Source: Bacteroidales bacterium (GTDB taxonomy: Bacteria; Bacteroidota; Bacteroidia; Bacteroidales; F082). From it: a stretch of 64,000 nt of DNA. The translations under genes were made by a program, and so were the position numbers. Positions within the stretch are counted from its first letter, which is position 1, and each line of letters begins with the position of its first letter. Shown here one piece after another: positions 42,813 to 51,634 of the stretch. The stretch spans positions 62,001-126,000 of the forward strand of contig JAFUVT010000016.1 in NCBI GenBank assembly GCA_017477425.1, in the 5' to 3' direction. The notes under the pieces are model-generated. The model was not told the DNA's origin. It did not search any database and saw only the letters and a list, made by a program, of their open reading frames with translations.

Positions 42813-43646
42813 TTATTTGTTGTTGTACTTAGCGAGGATGTCCATGAACGAGATGGAAGCGTTTTCCATGTCGTTGACGATGCTTTCGATTTTGGAAGCG
42901 ATAAAGTTGAAGAAAATCTGAAGGATGATAGCGGCGATCAGACCAAACACGGTGGTCAACAGAGCGACCTTCATACCAGAGGCAACGATGGTCGGGCTCA
43001 TGTCACCAGCAGCGGCGATGTCGTCGAAGGCCTGGATCATACCGATAACCGTACCCATGAATCCGAACATAGGAGCCAAGCTGATGCAGAGGCCGATCCA
43101 ACTCAGGCCGCTTTCGAGCTTACCGCCAGCGACGGAACCATAGGAAACGATGGACTTTTCGATCTCTTCAAGGGATTGGCCGTCTTGATAGCGAATGAGG
43201 CCTTGGGTGAAGATGCTCGCCACAGGACCGCGCGTGTCCTTGCAGAGTTGCTTGGCACCTTCAACGTCACCGTTCTTCATCTTTTCTTCAATACCTTTCA
43301 GGAGCTTGTCTGAATTGGCTGAAGCTAAGGTCAGATAGATGATTCTCTCAATGGAGATGGCCATACCGATAAGGAGGATGACCAACACGATGCCCATGAA
43401 GCCAGGGCCACCATCGATGAATTGCTTCTTGATGGATTCACGGAAAGTCACAGGAGCAGCCTCGTTTTGGACGGGAGCAGCTTCTTCAACGGTTTCAACA
43501 GGCTCTGCAACAGCAGGAGTCTCTTCTTGAGCAACGACTTGTTCGGTCTGCTCGGTTTGCGCTTGCTCGTCTTGAGCAACGACGAGATTGCTGACACCAA
43601 AGGTCATAAGGCCAGCAACCATGAGGAAAGCAATTAATTTTTTCAT
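42813..43646 (-). CDS. exbB: ExbB/TolQ/MotA-family proton channel
   Basis: 277 residues. After a signal-like first helix (FLMVAGLMTFGVSNLVVAQ) comes an unusual Glu/Val/Ala/Pro-rich periplasmic segment (residues 25-65), then the ExbB core. The core has the helix GFMGIVLVILLIGMAISIER, the cytoplasmic loop, and the last two helices containing SGLSWIGLCISLAPMFGFMG and GMKVALLTTVFGLIAAIILQ with the conserved Thr and Pro positions. The ExbB pentamer with ExbD couples proton flow to TonB. It is the first gene of the operon. Confidence 0.92.
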   Translation of the reverse strand: MKKLIAFLMVAGLMTFGVSNLVVAQDEQAQTEQTEQVVAQEETPAVAEPVETVEEAAPVQNEAAPVTFRESIKKQFIDGGPGFMGIVLVILLIGMAISIERIIYLTLASANSDKLLKGIEEKMKNGDVEGAKQLCKDTRGPVASIFTQGLIRYQDGQSLEEIEKSIVSYGSVAGGKLESGLSWIGLCISLAPMFGFMGTVIGMIQAFDDIAAAGDMSPTIVASGMKVALLTTVFGLIAAIILQIFFNFIASKIESIVNDMENASISFMDILAKYNNK

Positions 43647-43719
43647 AGTTGAGTTTGAATGTTTTGATTATTACTATTATGAATTACTTTGTTCTGATGA
43701 AACAATCATTACTTCGCTG

Positions 43720-43807
43720 CGGAGAGAGCGGGATTCGAACCCGCGGTACCCTTTTGGAGTACACACACTTTCCAGGCGTGCTCCTTAAACCACTCGGACA
43801 TCTCTCC
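43720..43807 (-). tRNA. tRNA-Ser (GGA)
   Basis: An 88-nt cloverleaf on the minus strand. Acceptor GGAGAGA / TCTCTCC with discriminator G; anticodon loop CTGGAAA (anticodon GGA); a long variable arm (TACTCCAAAAGGGTA) typical of class II tRNAs; T-arm GCGGGTTCGAATCCCGC. CCA is not encoded. It lies upstream of exbB. Confidence 0.97.
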
Positions 43808-43932
43808 ATATCTCCCCTAAACCCCACAAACCCTTTCTGAAATCGTTGCCAAAAGTACACATTTTTTCCTTTGGCAAACAAAAATATTTGATTTTTTATT
43901 GCAACATTTTTTCAATTGCTTGAATTATAGCG

Positions 43933-44970
43933 TCAAACGGTCATCTCGCCACGAATGGAATTTTGCAGTATTTCGATGATTCGAGGCTTTGGAAGGCCCT
44001 CTCCGATGAGATACATCAGTTTGGCGACGGCTGCTTCGGTGGTCATGTCATGCCCACTGACCACGCCGATGCGAGCCATGTCGAGGCTGGTTTCGTAACG
44101 TCCCATCTCCACCGAGCCGGCCTTGCATTGGGTGACGTTGAGGATGATGAGGCCGCTGTCGATGGCTTCCTTCAAGGCGTCGAGGAACCACTGGTCGGTG
44201 GTGGCATTGCCCGAACCGAAAGTCTCGAGTACCAATGCATTGAGGCCTGGAGTCTTCAAGGCATGGCGGACAAAGTCCTGCGAGATGCCTGGGAACAGTT
44301 TCAGGATGCCGACATGACGGTCCATGCTATTATGCACCTTCAGCTTCTTGAAGTTAGGCCTCAGGATGCGCTCCTTATTATATTTAATGTGCACGCCCAC
44401 ATCGGCCAGGTTGGGATAATTGGGCGAGGCGAAGGCGTTGAAGTTCTCGGCGTTGAACTTGGTGGCACGGTTGCCGCGCAGCAACTGGTCCTGGAAGAAG
44501 ATGCACACCTCGGGGACAAGTGGAGTGTCGTCGTCCTTGGCGGCGGCAATCTCGATGGCGGCAAGGAAGTTCTCGCGTCCGTCCGTTCTCACCACGCCCA
44601 TGGGCAGCTGCGAACCTGTCAAAACGACGGGTTTGTTGAGGTTTTCGAGCATGAAACTCAGGGCTGAGGCGGTGTAGGCCATCGTGTCGGAGCCATGCAG
44701 CACCACGAAACCGTCGTAATGCTCATACTCCTCCCCTATCTTCGTGGCGAGGCGCACCCAAAAGTCGGGGGTCATGTTCGACGAGTCAATCAACGGGTCG
44801 AAGCTGTAGAAGTCGATTTGGTAGCCAAAGTTCTTCAGCACAGGCAGATGGGCGTAGATATGTTCGAAGTCGAACGGCACGAGGGCGCCCGTTTTGGGGT
44901 CTTGCATCATGCCGATGGTGCCTCCAGTATAGAGCACCAAGATGGAAATTTCTTCGTTTGTTTGCATCAT
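43933..44970 (-). CDS. ansA: Type I (cytoplasmic) L-asparaginase
   Basis: 345 residues, asparagine to aspartate and ammonia. The first active-site loop is ISILVLYTGGTIGMMQDP (catalytic Thr in TGGTIG, near residue 15). The second is DGFVVLHGSDTMAYTASALS (Thr and Asp of HGSDTM, near 90). LTGSQLPMGVVRTDGRENF and ETFGSGNAT follow. There is no signal peptide, which fits the type I enzyme. The start at 44970 (MMQTNE) or one codon later at 44967 follows the -7 box at 44993. It is divergent from trmO. Confidence 0.95.
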   Translation of the reverse strand: MMQTNEEISILVLYTGGTIGMMQDPKTGALVPFDFEHIYAHLPVLKNFGYQIDFYSFDPLIDSSNMTPDFWVRLATKIGEEYEHYDGFVVLHGSDTMAYTASALSFMLENLNKPVVLTGSQLPMGVVRTDGRENFLAAIEIAAAKDDDTPLVPEVCIFFQDQLLRGNRATKFNAENFNAFASPNYPNLADVGVHIKYNKERILRPNFKKLKVHNSMDRHVGILKLFPGISQDFVRHALKTPGLNALVLETFGSGNATTDQWFLDALKEAIDSGLIILNVTQCKAGSVEMGRYETSLDMARIGVVSGHDMTTEAAVAKLMYLIGEGLPKPRIIEILQNSIRGEMTV

Positions 44971-44992
44971 TCACTGATTTGAAATGCGGGCG

Positions 44993-45026
44993 CAAAAGTA
45001 CGGCTTTTTTTCGCTGGTTCGACAAA
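44993..45026 (-). promoter_or_regulatory. Promoter of ansA
   Basis: Minus strand: -7 TACTTTTG (44993-45000) and -33 TTTG (45023-45026), 22 bp apart. It overlaps the upstream part of the divergent trmO promoter. Confidence 0.7.
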
Positions 45027-45032
45027 AAAAGC

Positions 45033-45040
45033 TACCTTTG
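45033..45040 (+). promoter_or_regulatory. -7 promoter box of trmO
   Basis: TACCTTTG ends 4 nt before the trmO ATG, so the message would be leaderless or nearly so. Confidence 0.6.
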
Positions 45041-45044
45041 CCCC

Positions 45045-45716
45045 ATGAAAACCATCGCACACATCTACACCGACTTCCCGACCAAGTTTGGCATCCCTCG
45101 CCAAAGCGGCATCATCGCTTCGTTGCAAGGCAAAATCGTTTTTGAGCCCGAATATCGCATCCCCGAGGCGGTGCGAGGCTTGGAGGACTTTTCCCACATT
45201 TGGCTCCTATGGGAATTTTCGGAAGCCGTGCGCGACACTTGGTCGCCCACGGTACGCCCACCGCGCCTGGGCGGCAATGTGCGCAAAGGGGTGTTTGCCA
45301 CGCGCTCGCCTTTCCGGCCCAATCCCATCGGGCTGTCGTCGGTGCGTTTGGAACACATCGAAATCCAGCCCAATTTAGGCCCAGTACTCTATGTTTCGGG
45401 TGCCGACCTCATGGACGGCACACCCATTTACGACATCAAGCCCTACATCGGCTACACCGACAGCCATCCCGATGCCGTCAGCGGATTTGCCTCCACGCCT
45501 GCCGAGTTTCTTCTGGAAGTGAATATCTCCCACGATTTGCTTCAGAAAGTGAGTCCCTCTAAAAGAGAAGGCCTGAAGGACGTGCTTGCGCATGACCCCA
45601 GGCCTCAGTATCAAAACGACCCGAATCGCATCTATGGATTTGTCTTCGACAACCTTGAAGTCAATTTTCAAGTCCACGAAGGCCAACTCGAAGTCGTAAA
45701 CATCACTGCTATTTGA
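45045..45716 (+). CDS. trmO: tRNA (N6-threonylcarbamoyladenosine-37) methyltransferase TrmO
   Basis: 223 residues, the SAM-dependent enzyme that methylates t6A37 in tRNA (UPF0066/TsaA beta-barrel). KFGIPRQSGI and the SAM-site segments FSHIWLLWEFSEA, RKGVFATRSPFRPNPIGLS (near residue 85) and VSGADLMDGTPIYDIKPYI (near 120) are diagnostic. The C-terminal part contains HDPRPQYQNDPNRIYGFVFD. The frame is open upstream to 44958, but the ATG at 45045 is the conserved start and follows the promoter box. It converges with the next gene, overlapping its end by 8 nt. Confidence 0.93.
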   Translation: MKTIAHIYTDFPTKFGIPRQSGIIASLQGKIVFEPEYRIPEAVRGLEDFSHIWLLWEFSEAVRDTWSPTVRPPRLGGNVRKGVFATRSPFRPNPIGLSSVRLEHIEIQPNLGPVLYVSGADLMDGTPIYDIKPYIGYTDSHPDAVSGFASTPAEFLLEVNISHDLLQKVSPSKREGLKDVLAHDPRPQYQNDPNRIYGFVFDNLEVNFQVHEGQLEVVNITAI

Positions 45717-47046
45717 CTCTCTTTACCGTAGTCTGCAGAATCCTGCCGTTCTGTGTCTTGTCGTGGACGTAAACCACCACGTAGCACTCATCTTCGTTGA
45801 AATCGGAACGCAACGTGGTTGACTTCTGCACGAAGAAATTCTCTCCAGCCGTAAGCGAACCATTGGCCATGCTTTCGCCTTCAGCACCATTGAGTGAGCC
45901 ACGGAACACGTTGCGGAACACATATTCGCGATTGATGCCCGTAGGCGTGATTTGCCAGCCAATGATGTTGTCCTCGACAAGGCCAACCGTAACGTTGAAG
46001 TCGCCCTCAATGTCGGTCAAGGCAACAATCTGTGCCGAGACCGAAAGCTGACGCGAAGCCTCATCGTAAGCATTGGTAATCACGATTTCGAAGGTCTGTT
46101 CCTCGGCGATGCCTTCAGCAACAGGCGTGTCTAATTGTTCATAATACAATGCGTTGCCTTCGGTCAGCGCGACATGGTCGACGGCAAACAGAGGATGGGA
46201 GGTGTTGTTGCCATACCACAGCGTACCTTCGTCGGTGAGGAAGTCGGGGTATTGGCCGACAGGTTGGGCCAAGCTGCCCGCGTGGACGGCCATGATGAAA
46301 ATATGTTCTTCGCCCAACTGTTGCTGGAGGTTGTGCGCATACTCGGCCGCTGCGGGGCAATGCACGCAACGCGAACCAGTGAAGTCCTTGACCAACACGA
46401 CTTTGCCCGTCGGGACAATCTCACCCGTCTCGACGATGGCGGTCACGGTATAGACTGCGGTCGAGCCGTTCTGGGCCGTCACCGTATAACTCACTGGATT
46501 AGTGAAATCCTGAGCCACACCCGAAGCGGGGTCAATCGTGGCGCCCTCTGACACTTCGATTTCGGGCACCAGTTGCGTGACGTCCGTGTCCTCAGGGAAG
46601 GTCAACGTAACCGTCTTGGCGGCCTCGTTGATGACGCCCGTGCAGGCAGGCTCCACCACCTTGAAGGAGAGGATTCGCTTCTCATTGTCGGCATTATGCA
46701 CATCGGCGGTGACCATATACTGCGCCGTCGTGCCATTGTAAGCCGTCACGGTGTAAAGCACAGGATCGGTGAAATCTTGGGCCACGCCCGAGGCCGGCTC
46801 GATGGTGGCGTAGGTCGACACCTTGATGGTGGGCACGAGGTTGGTCACCTCCGTGCCTTCGGCGAAGTCGAGGGTTACGGTCTTGGAACTTTCGTCGATG
46901 GTGCCTTCCACCTCGTCGACCACGAAACTGAGGATGGCTTTCTCGTCGTCAGCCCCCTTGATATAAGGTTCTTCCTTGACATCACAAGCGTTCATGACAA
47001 ACAGTGCTGCCAGCAACGCCAAACCCGTTTTGATTATTCTTTTCAT
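45709..47046 (-). CDS. Omp28-type lipoprotein with two DUF5018-like repeats and a thioredoxin-like domain
   Basis: 445 residues. Signal peptide with lipobox (LFVMNACDVK). Two tandem repeats of about 85 residues follow (near 35-120 and 122-205); each ends IEPASGVAQDFTDPVLYTV or IDPASGVAQDFTNPVSYTV and holds an Ig-like DUF5018 fold. The C-terminal half begins VVLVKDFTGSRCVHCPAAAE with a CxxC redox motif and continues in the Omp28 pattern (ILQTTVKRV at the end). It is probably surface-exposed; the thiol site suggests redox activity, but this is not known. It is 24 nt downstream of the DUF6029 gene. Confidence 0.85.
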   Translation of the reverse strand: MKRIIKTGLALLAALFVMNACDVKEEPYIKGADDEKAILSFVVDEVEGTIDESSKTVTLDFAEGTEVTNLVPTIKVSTYATIEPASGVAQDFTDPVLYTVTAYNGTTAQYMVTADVHNADNEKRILSFKVVEPACTGVINEAAKTVTLTFPEDTDVTQLVPEIEVSEGATIDPASGVAQDFTNPVSYTVTAQNGSTAVYTVTAIVETGEIVPTGKVVLVKDFTGSRCVHCPAAAEYAHNLQQQLGEEHIFIMAVHAGSLAQPVGQYPDFLTDEGTLWYGNNTSHPLFAVDHVALTEGNALYYEQLDTPVAEGIAEEQTFEIVITNAYDEASRQLSVSAQIVALTDIEGDFNVTVGLVEDNIIGWQITPTGINREYVFRNVFRGSLNGAEGESMANGSLTAGENFFVQKSTTLRSDFNEDECYVVVYVHDKTQNGRILQTTVKRVK

Positions 47047-47070
47047 TGTGGATTCTGTTTTTGAATGGAA

Positions 47071-48810
47071 TTAAAAGTTCGTTGTAACGGTCAGCGTCAC
47101 GCCACTCGAAGCGGGCACCGTGCGGCACACGCCGCCGACGCACACCACGCCTTCGCTTTGGCGACCGGCGCTCAGCATGACACGGGTGGCATCATGGATG
47201 TAGGTGACCGTGCCAGTGAAATAGTGGTCGCGGTATTCCTCAACCGGATTGCCGTAGTTCCACTTGTCGGAGAGGGCGAACGACCAATGCGGGTTGATGC
47301 TGTATTCCAGTAAGGCAGCGGCCCAGTCGCCGCGCTTCTGGTAGTCCTTCTTCTCGCTCTCTTCCACTTCGTAGCCTTTGTGGACTTCGTTTTCCCACAA
47401 GCCTTGCAATTCAAAATGCAGGCTTTGGCGCCTGTCGATTTTATAGGTCAAATCGAGGAAAGCGATGTTGGCCTTCACTTCAGGTGAATTGGCGTGACCT
47501 TCAAGGGTCTCGATGTCGTGACGCAAGTTGATGTACTGCACCGTGACATGCCAGTCCTTGTTGATTTTCTTGTCGATCTCAAAGTTGATGTCGCGATAGA
47601 GACGGTGGTCGCTGATGGCAAAGAAATTGGTCGTATAGCCCAGCGTTCCTGGTTGATTTAACGTCATGGCGCCGTCAAACATGATGGAGTCGCGGACGAT
47701 GTCGTTCACCTGGCTCATATTGAAGGTGAGCTTGGTGCCGTATTTGCCACCAAGGGCCGAGCCTTTCGGGATGGTGTAGTTCACCTGGAACTGAGCTGCC
47801 ATCTCGCCTTTGGGCTGGGTCGAGTAGGTGTACATCGAGGCTAAAGTATGGTTGTGCTGATAGTTGATGGGCGGGATGAAGTTGATGTCCAAGTCATTTT
47901 GTTTGCCCGTATACATCGACTTGAAGCTCATATTGTCGGTGCGCTTCACTTGCAGCACGGCGCCAAAGCCTTTTTGGGAATACGACAGCGACGACAGCAA
48001 GGAGCGCCCTTCGTGATATATGAAGTTGTTGATGGCCGAGGGGTCGTTGATCTTATAAGCGTATTCCGTGCTGAACGCAACGCGACCATAGCCCAAATTG
48101 ATGCGTGCGGCGGCCGCACCCACGTTTTCGGGAATGATGTAGAACAAGCTCTGGTCGTATTGCTTCTTGCTAACAAAACTACCGCCGAGGGTCATCGTGA
48201 ACTTGGATTCGCTCAGCGAAGGGATGCTTTGGTTGAGGTTCCACTCGGCGTCGATGCCACGCACGATGCCGCGATAGTCATCAGAAGCGAAGTCGCGCTC
48301 CAGATAAGGAGCCCAATAGTAACGCTGGCGGCCAAACAAGCCTTTGATGGTCACGCCTTGGGTCGGGCGCAGCACCACGCGCACACCGCGCAAGGAGTTG
48401 TCCATTCCGAGCGCCCATTCCTCATAGGTGCGGAACACAAGGCCACTGCCAAACTGGTCGTAGATGTCGCCCACCGTGACGCCTACAAAGCCGTTGTCGT
48501 AGGTGGCAAAGAAATTGGCCAGTCCCACGCCGTTCAACTCGGGTCTGAAGCCATTCAGCTCAGGCAAGAAAGCCTCGAAACGCATACCTGCCGAAAAGTT
48601 GCCGTTGGTATAGCCAATCTTTCCGAAGCCACTCAGGCCCAGATTCTTACCGTTCAAATCGGTGATGCCGATGCCCTCGTCGAGCATATAATATTGGGCG
48701 TCAGTCTGGAAACTGCCGTTCACTTGGCCGTTCTCCACAAACGACTGAGCACTCACTCTGAGACTGAATGCCAAAGTGAGTGCGGAAAAAACTAGAATAT
48801 GTTTACGCAT
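47071..48810 (-). CDS. DUF6029-family outer-membrane beta-barrel protein
   Basis: 579 residues with a signal peptide (ILVFSALTLAFSLRVSAQ). It is almost entirely amphipathic beta-strands. Notable segments are FVENGQVNGSFQTDAQYYML at the start, DIYDQFGSGLVFRTYEEWAL (near 115), NSLRGVRVVLRPTQGVTIKG (near 138) and a C-terminal strand GVTLTVTTNF ending in Phe, as expected for a BAM substrate. I recall this pattern as DUF6029. It lies 6 nt downstream of a TlpA-like thioredoxin and upstream of the Omp28-type gene, a frequent trio in Bacteroidota. Confidence 0.82.
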   Translation of the reverse strand: MRKHILVFSALTLAFSLRVSAQSFVENGQVNGSFQTDAQYYMLDEGIGITDLNGKNLGLSGFGKIGYTNGNFSAGMRFEAFLPELNGFRPELNGVGLANFFATYDNGFVGVTVGDIYDQFGSGLVFRTYEEWALGMDNSLRGVRVVLRPTQGVTIKGLFGRQRYYWAPYLERDFASDDYRGIVRGIDAEWNLNQSIPSLSESKFTMTLGGSFVSKKQYDQSLFYIIPENVGAAAARINLGYGRVAFSTEYAYKINDPSAINNFIYHEGRSLLSSLSYSQKGFGAVLQVKRTDNMSFKSMYTGKQNDLDINFIPPINYQHNHTLASMYTYSTQPKGEMAAQFQVNYTIPKGSALGGKYGTKLTFNMSQVNDIVRDSIMFDGAMTLNQPGTLGYTTNFFAISDHRLYRDINFEIDKKINKDWHVTVQYINLRHDIETLEGHANSPEVKANIAFLDLTYKIDRRQSLHFELQGLWENEVHKGYEVEESEKKDYQKRGDWAAALLEYSINPHWSFALSDKWNYGNPVEEYRDHYFTGTVTYIHDATRVMLSAGRQSEGVVCVGGVCRTVPASSGVTLTVTTNF

Positions 48811-48816
48811 AATGTG

Positions 48817-49320
48817 TTACTTTTTCTTCTTAGCGACTTTCAAGATTTCCTCATACAGGTCTTCCTCGCCACCTTCCAAGTAACCCGAGTGCTGATAAAC
48901 AAGCTTCCCGTTACCGTCGAAGAGGAAGGTATGCGGCGGGTTGCTCACGTTCAAGGCGCGCCTGAGGTCACCGTTCACATCGAGAAGGACTTCAAAGTCC
49001 CAGCCCTTGCCTTCCACTACGGGTTTCACCTTGGCGGTCGAGCGCGAGTCGTCGATGGAGACGGCATAGAGTTTCACGCCGGTCTCGTCAACCCAATCCT
49101 GATATACATCATTCAGGGTATTGTGTTCCTTGATGCAAGGGCCACACCATGTGGCCCAGAAAGTGAGGACGATGGGATTGCCGTTGTTGGAGAGTTTTGA
49201 GATGTTGACGTCCTTACCGTCCAAATTCTTCAGCGTGACGTTCGGGAAATCCGATTTCGATTGCGCGTAAAGGCCCGTAGCGAAGAGAGCCAGTAGCAAA
49301 AGTGTGGTCAGTTTTTTCAT
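48817..49320 (-). CDS. Periplasmic TlpA-like thioredoxin
   Basis: 167 residues. Signal peptide (TLLLLALFATGLYAQ), then a thioredoxin fold with active site LTFWATWCGPCIKEHN (near residue 52), SIDDSRSTAKVKP and cis-Pro in NVSNPPHTFLFDGNG. It is probably a thiol-disulfide reductase or oxidase acting on exported proteins. It heads the trio with the DUF6029 barrel (6 nt) and the CxxC-bearing Omp28 lipoprotein, which may be its partner. Confidence 0.9.
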   Translation of the reverse strand: MKKLTTLLLLALFATGLYAQSKSDFPNVTLKNLDGKDVNISKLSNNGNPIVLTFWATWCGPCIKEHNTLNDVYQDWVDETGVKLYAVSIDDSRSTAKVKPVVEGKGWDFEVLLDVNGDLRRALNVSNPPHTFLFDGNGKLVYQHSGYLEGGEEDLYEEILKVAKKKK

Positions 49321-49348
49321 GTTGATTTAAAATTTAAAGATTTGAGAT

Positions 49349-50350
49349 TTAAAATTCGTTTTCTTCTATTTGACAATATACTTCAAGTAATTTGCAATAC
49401 TTTTCGGCCCTGACGGTCACCTTTTTGATGACGTTCGGAATCAGGACACATTCTCCAGCATTTACAAATATCGCGCCATTTTCCCAATTCAGCGTAAAAA
49501 ATCCTTCCAATGGCATCAAAATCACAAAAGAATCGAGGTTGGAATAGTCTTTCTCCATCTCTCCTTGCAACTGAAGCAGGTTGGTGACAAAATACTGGCA
49601 ATCAACAACGGGGACGGTTTTATTCATCACTTTCGGCACCTCGATTTTGTAATTGTCGGGCACGGTTCCGTCAATGGCCTCGACGGATTGCGGAATGTGG
49701 AGTTCGCGGCGCATTCCAGCCACATCGATGCGGTCCCAGTCGTAAATGCGATAGGTGGTGTCGCTCGTCTGCTGGATTTCGGCCACCATGATGCCAGGTC
49801 CGAGCGCGTGGACGCGACCCGCTGGGATGAAAAACACGTCATCCTTTTCCGCCCATTCGTGGTTCAACACCGATTGCAGTTGATTGTCTTTCAAGATATT
49901 GGCATAATCCATTCGGGTCAGCTCGCGCTTGAAGCCCATCACGAGGTCGGCGTCCTTGTCGGCCTGCATCACGTACCACATCTCTGTCTTGCCGTTGCCC
50001 AAACCACGCTTTTCTGCCAGCTCATCGTCGGGATGCACCTGCACCGAAAGCCAGTCGTTGGCATCGATAATCTTCAGCAACAGCGGAAACTGCTCACCGT
50101 ATTTGTCGAACACGCTCTCGCCCACCAGGTCGCCCATGAAGGTCTCCACAAGGTCGTTGATCTCGTCGCCCTCGAAGTCACCGTTGGCGATTTCGCTTTG
50201 CTCGTCCCACAGGCCCGAGAGCAGCCACACCTCGCCGCAGTTGGGCAGCGGACCATAGTCCATTCCGAGGACTTCCTTGATTTTCCGTCCGCCCCAGATC
50301 TTGTCTTTGAAGATGGGCTTGAATTTCAGTGGATACAAAACGGTTTGCAT
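49349..50350 (-). CDS. manA: Class I mannose-6-phosphate isomerase
   Basis: 333 residues, a zinc enzyme converting mannose-6-phosphate and fructose-6-phosphate. Zinc ligands lie in DWLSVQVHPDDELAEKRG (near residue 95, Gln and His) and FFIPAGRVHALGPGIMVAEI (near 170, His). KPIFKDKIWGGRKI at the N-terminus is typical. I chose the ATG at 50350 because the ATG at 50374 falls inside the -7 box (50372-50379). Confidence 0.94.
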   Translation of the reverse strand: MQTVLYPLKFKPIFKDKIWGGRKIKEVLGMDYGPLPNCGEVWLLSGLWDEQSEIANGDFEGDEINDLVETFMGDLVGESVFDKYGEQFPLLLKIIDANDWLSVQVHPDDELAEKRGLGNGKTEMWYVMQADKDADLVMGFKRELTRMDYANILKDNQLQSVLNHEWAEKDDVFFIPAGRVHALGPGIMVAEIQQTSDTTYRIYDWDRIDVAGMRRELHIPQSVEAIDGTVPDNYKIEVPKVMNKTVPVVDCQYFVTNLLQLQGEMEKDYSNLDSFVILMPLEGFFTLNWENGAIFVNAGECVLIPNVIKKVTVRAEKYCKLLEVYCQIEENEF

Positions 50351-50371
50351 TGTTTCTGACGATTTTGGGCG

Positions 50372-50379
50372 CAAAGATA
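50372..50379 (-). promoter_or_regulatory. -7 promoter box of manA
   Basis: TATCTTTG on the minus strand, 21 nt upstream of the chosen start; divergent from the amidohydrolase promoter 22 bp away. Confidence 0.65.
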
Positions 50380-50401
50380 GGACAATTTTTCAAAAAAGCA
50401 G

Positions 50402-50409
50402 TATATTTG
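50402..50409 (+). promoter_or_regulatory. -7 promoter box of the M20 amidohydrolase
   Basis: TATATTTG, 17 nt before the ATG at 50427. Confidence 0.6.
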
Positions 50410-50426
50410 CAATAAATTCCAAAACG

Positions 50427-51569
50427 ATGCAAAACCTCGTCGAACTACGGCATATCCTTCATGCGCACCCCGAGCTGTCGGAGCATGAAGCCTTGACCAA
50501 CAAAATCTTGAACGAATGGGTGAGACAAACCCACCCCGACCAAATCATCGAGAAAATCGGCGGCTATGGACTAGCGGCTATATATAAAGGTGCGAAGCCC
50601 GGAAAGCGGATTCTGATTCGTGGCGACATCGATGCGTTGCACATCCCCGAGCCCAACGACATTCACTATCGTTCACAGAATCAAGGCATTTCACACAAAT
50701 GCGGCCATGACGGACACGCCACCATCCTCTGCGGCTTGGCGCAATGGCTTAGCGAGCAACGTCCCGACCAAGGCGAGGTGGTATTGCTGTTCCAGCCCGC
50801 TGAGGAAACCGGACAAGGCGCGCAAGCCATCCTCAGCGACCCGCAATTTGCACAAATCAGACCCGATGTGGCTTATGGGCTACACAACCTGCCAGGCTTT
50901 GAGAAAGGCAAAATCATGGTGAAGCAAGGCTGCTTTGCGGCAGCATCGTTCGGTTTGAAACTCGCCTTCGACGGTCGCACGGCACACGCCTCGCAACCCG
51001 AAACGGGACATAGTCCTTCGGAACTTTTAGCCCAGCTCATCCATCACTTGGAGAAAAAACGTGAGCAATTGAAAGAAGTGAAACCGCTGACGACCTTTGT
51101 CATCACCCATGCCATTTTGGGCGAGGAAACTTTTGGCGTGGCGCCTGGCCATGCCGAAATTTGGCTTACTTTGCGTAGCTTCGACGACCACAATCTGGAG
51201 GTGATGGCCTCTCAAATCATCGAGTTCTGCCGCGCTAAGGCAAAGGATTATCTCTTCGACTTCAACTTCTCGATGCACGAAGCCTTCGCCGCCACCAACA
51301 GCGACGACAATTGCGTGAAAACCATCGAGAAAGCCGCTCAAAACCTTGAATTGGACCTCGGTCCTTTGCAAGAGCCCTTCCGCTGGTCGGAGGACTTCGG
51401 GAGGTTCGGAAGCATCTGTCCGATAGGTTTCTTCGGCCTCGGCTCAGGCTTGGAGCAGCCTGCGCTTCACGACCCGATGTTTGACTTCCCCGACGACATC
51501 CTGGAAGTGGGGATGGGGATGTTTTGGGAAATTATTCGATTGGAGTTGGAAGTTAACGCAGGTTGCTGA
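50427..51569 (+). CDS. M20-family amidohydrolase (aminoacyl/indole-acetyl-amino-acid hydrolase-like)
   Basis: 380 residues, a cytoplasmic metal-dependent amidohydrolase. Metal ligands and signatures are LRHILHAHPELSEHE at the start, GDIDALHIPE (near 70), SHKCGHDGHATILCGLAQW (near 90) and LFQPAEETGQGAQAIL (near 122). The dimer-domain His is in GRTAHASQPE (near 190), and the C-terminal region has FRWSEDFGRFG. Substrate unknown; N-acylated amino acids or peptides are usual. The ATG at 50427 follows the box at 50402. The C-terminus is odd: the TGA stop at 51567 lies inside a dispersed repeat (GCTGAGCC), so the last residues (AGC) and the stop come from it. Confidence 0.9.
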   Translation: MQNLVELRHILHAHPELSEHEALTNKILNEWVRQTHPDQIIEKIGGYGLAAIYKGAKPGKRILIRGDIDALHIPEPNDIHYRSQNQGISHKCGHDGHATILCGLAQWLSEQRPDQGEVVLLFQPAEETGQGAQAILSDPQFAQIRPDVAYGLHNLPGFEKGKIMVKQGCFAAASFGLKLAFDGRTAHASQPETGHSPSELLAQLIHHLEKKREQLKEVKPLTTFVITHAILGEETFGVAPGHAEIWLTLRSFDDHNLEVMASQIIEFCRAKAKDYLFDFNFSMHEAFAATNSDDNCVKTIEKAAQNLELDLGPLQEPFRWSEDFGRFGSICPIGFFGLGSGLEQPALHDPMFDFPDDILEVGMGMFWEIIRLELEVNAGC

Positions 51570-51622
51570 GCCTGTCGAAGCACCGTCTACGCAGGGTCGG
51601 CCCTTCGACAAGCTCAGGGACC
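51561..51622. repeat. Inverted pair of CCTTCGACAGGCTCAG-family repeats
   Basis: One copy at 51561-51584 (GCTGAGCCTGTCGAAGCACC) and one at 51599-51622 in opposite orientation (CCCTTCGACAAGCTCAGGGA). Together they form a long hairpin between convergent genes and could terminate both. The first copy overlaps the end of the amidohydrolase gene. Confidence 0.9.
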
Positions 51623-51634
51623 TTAGCCGTTCTT

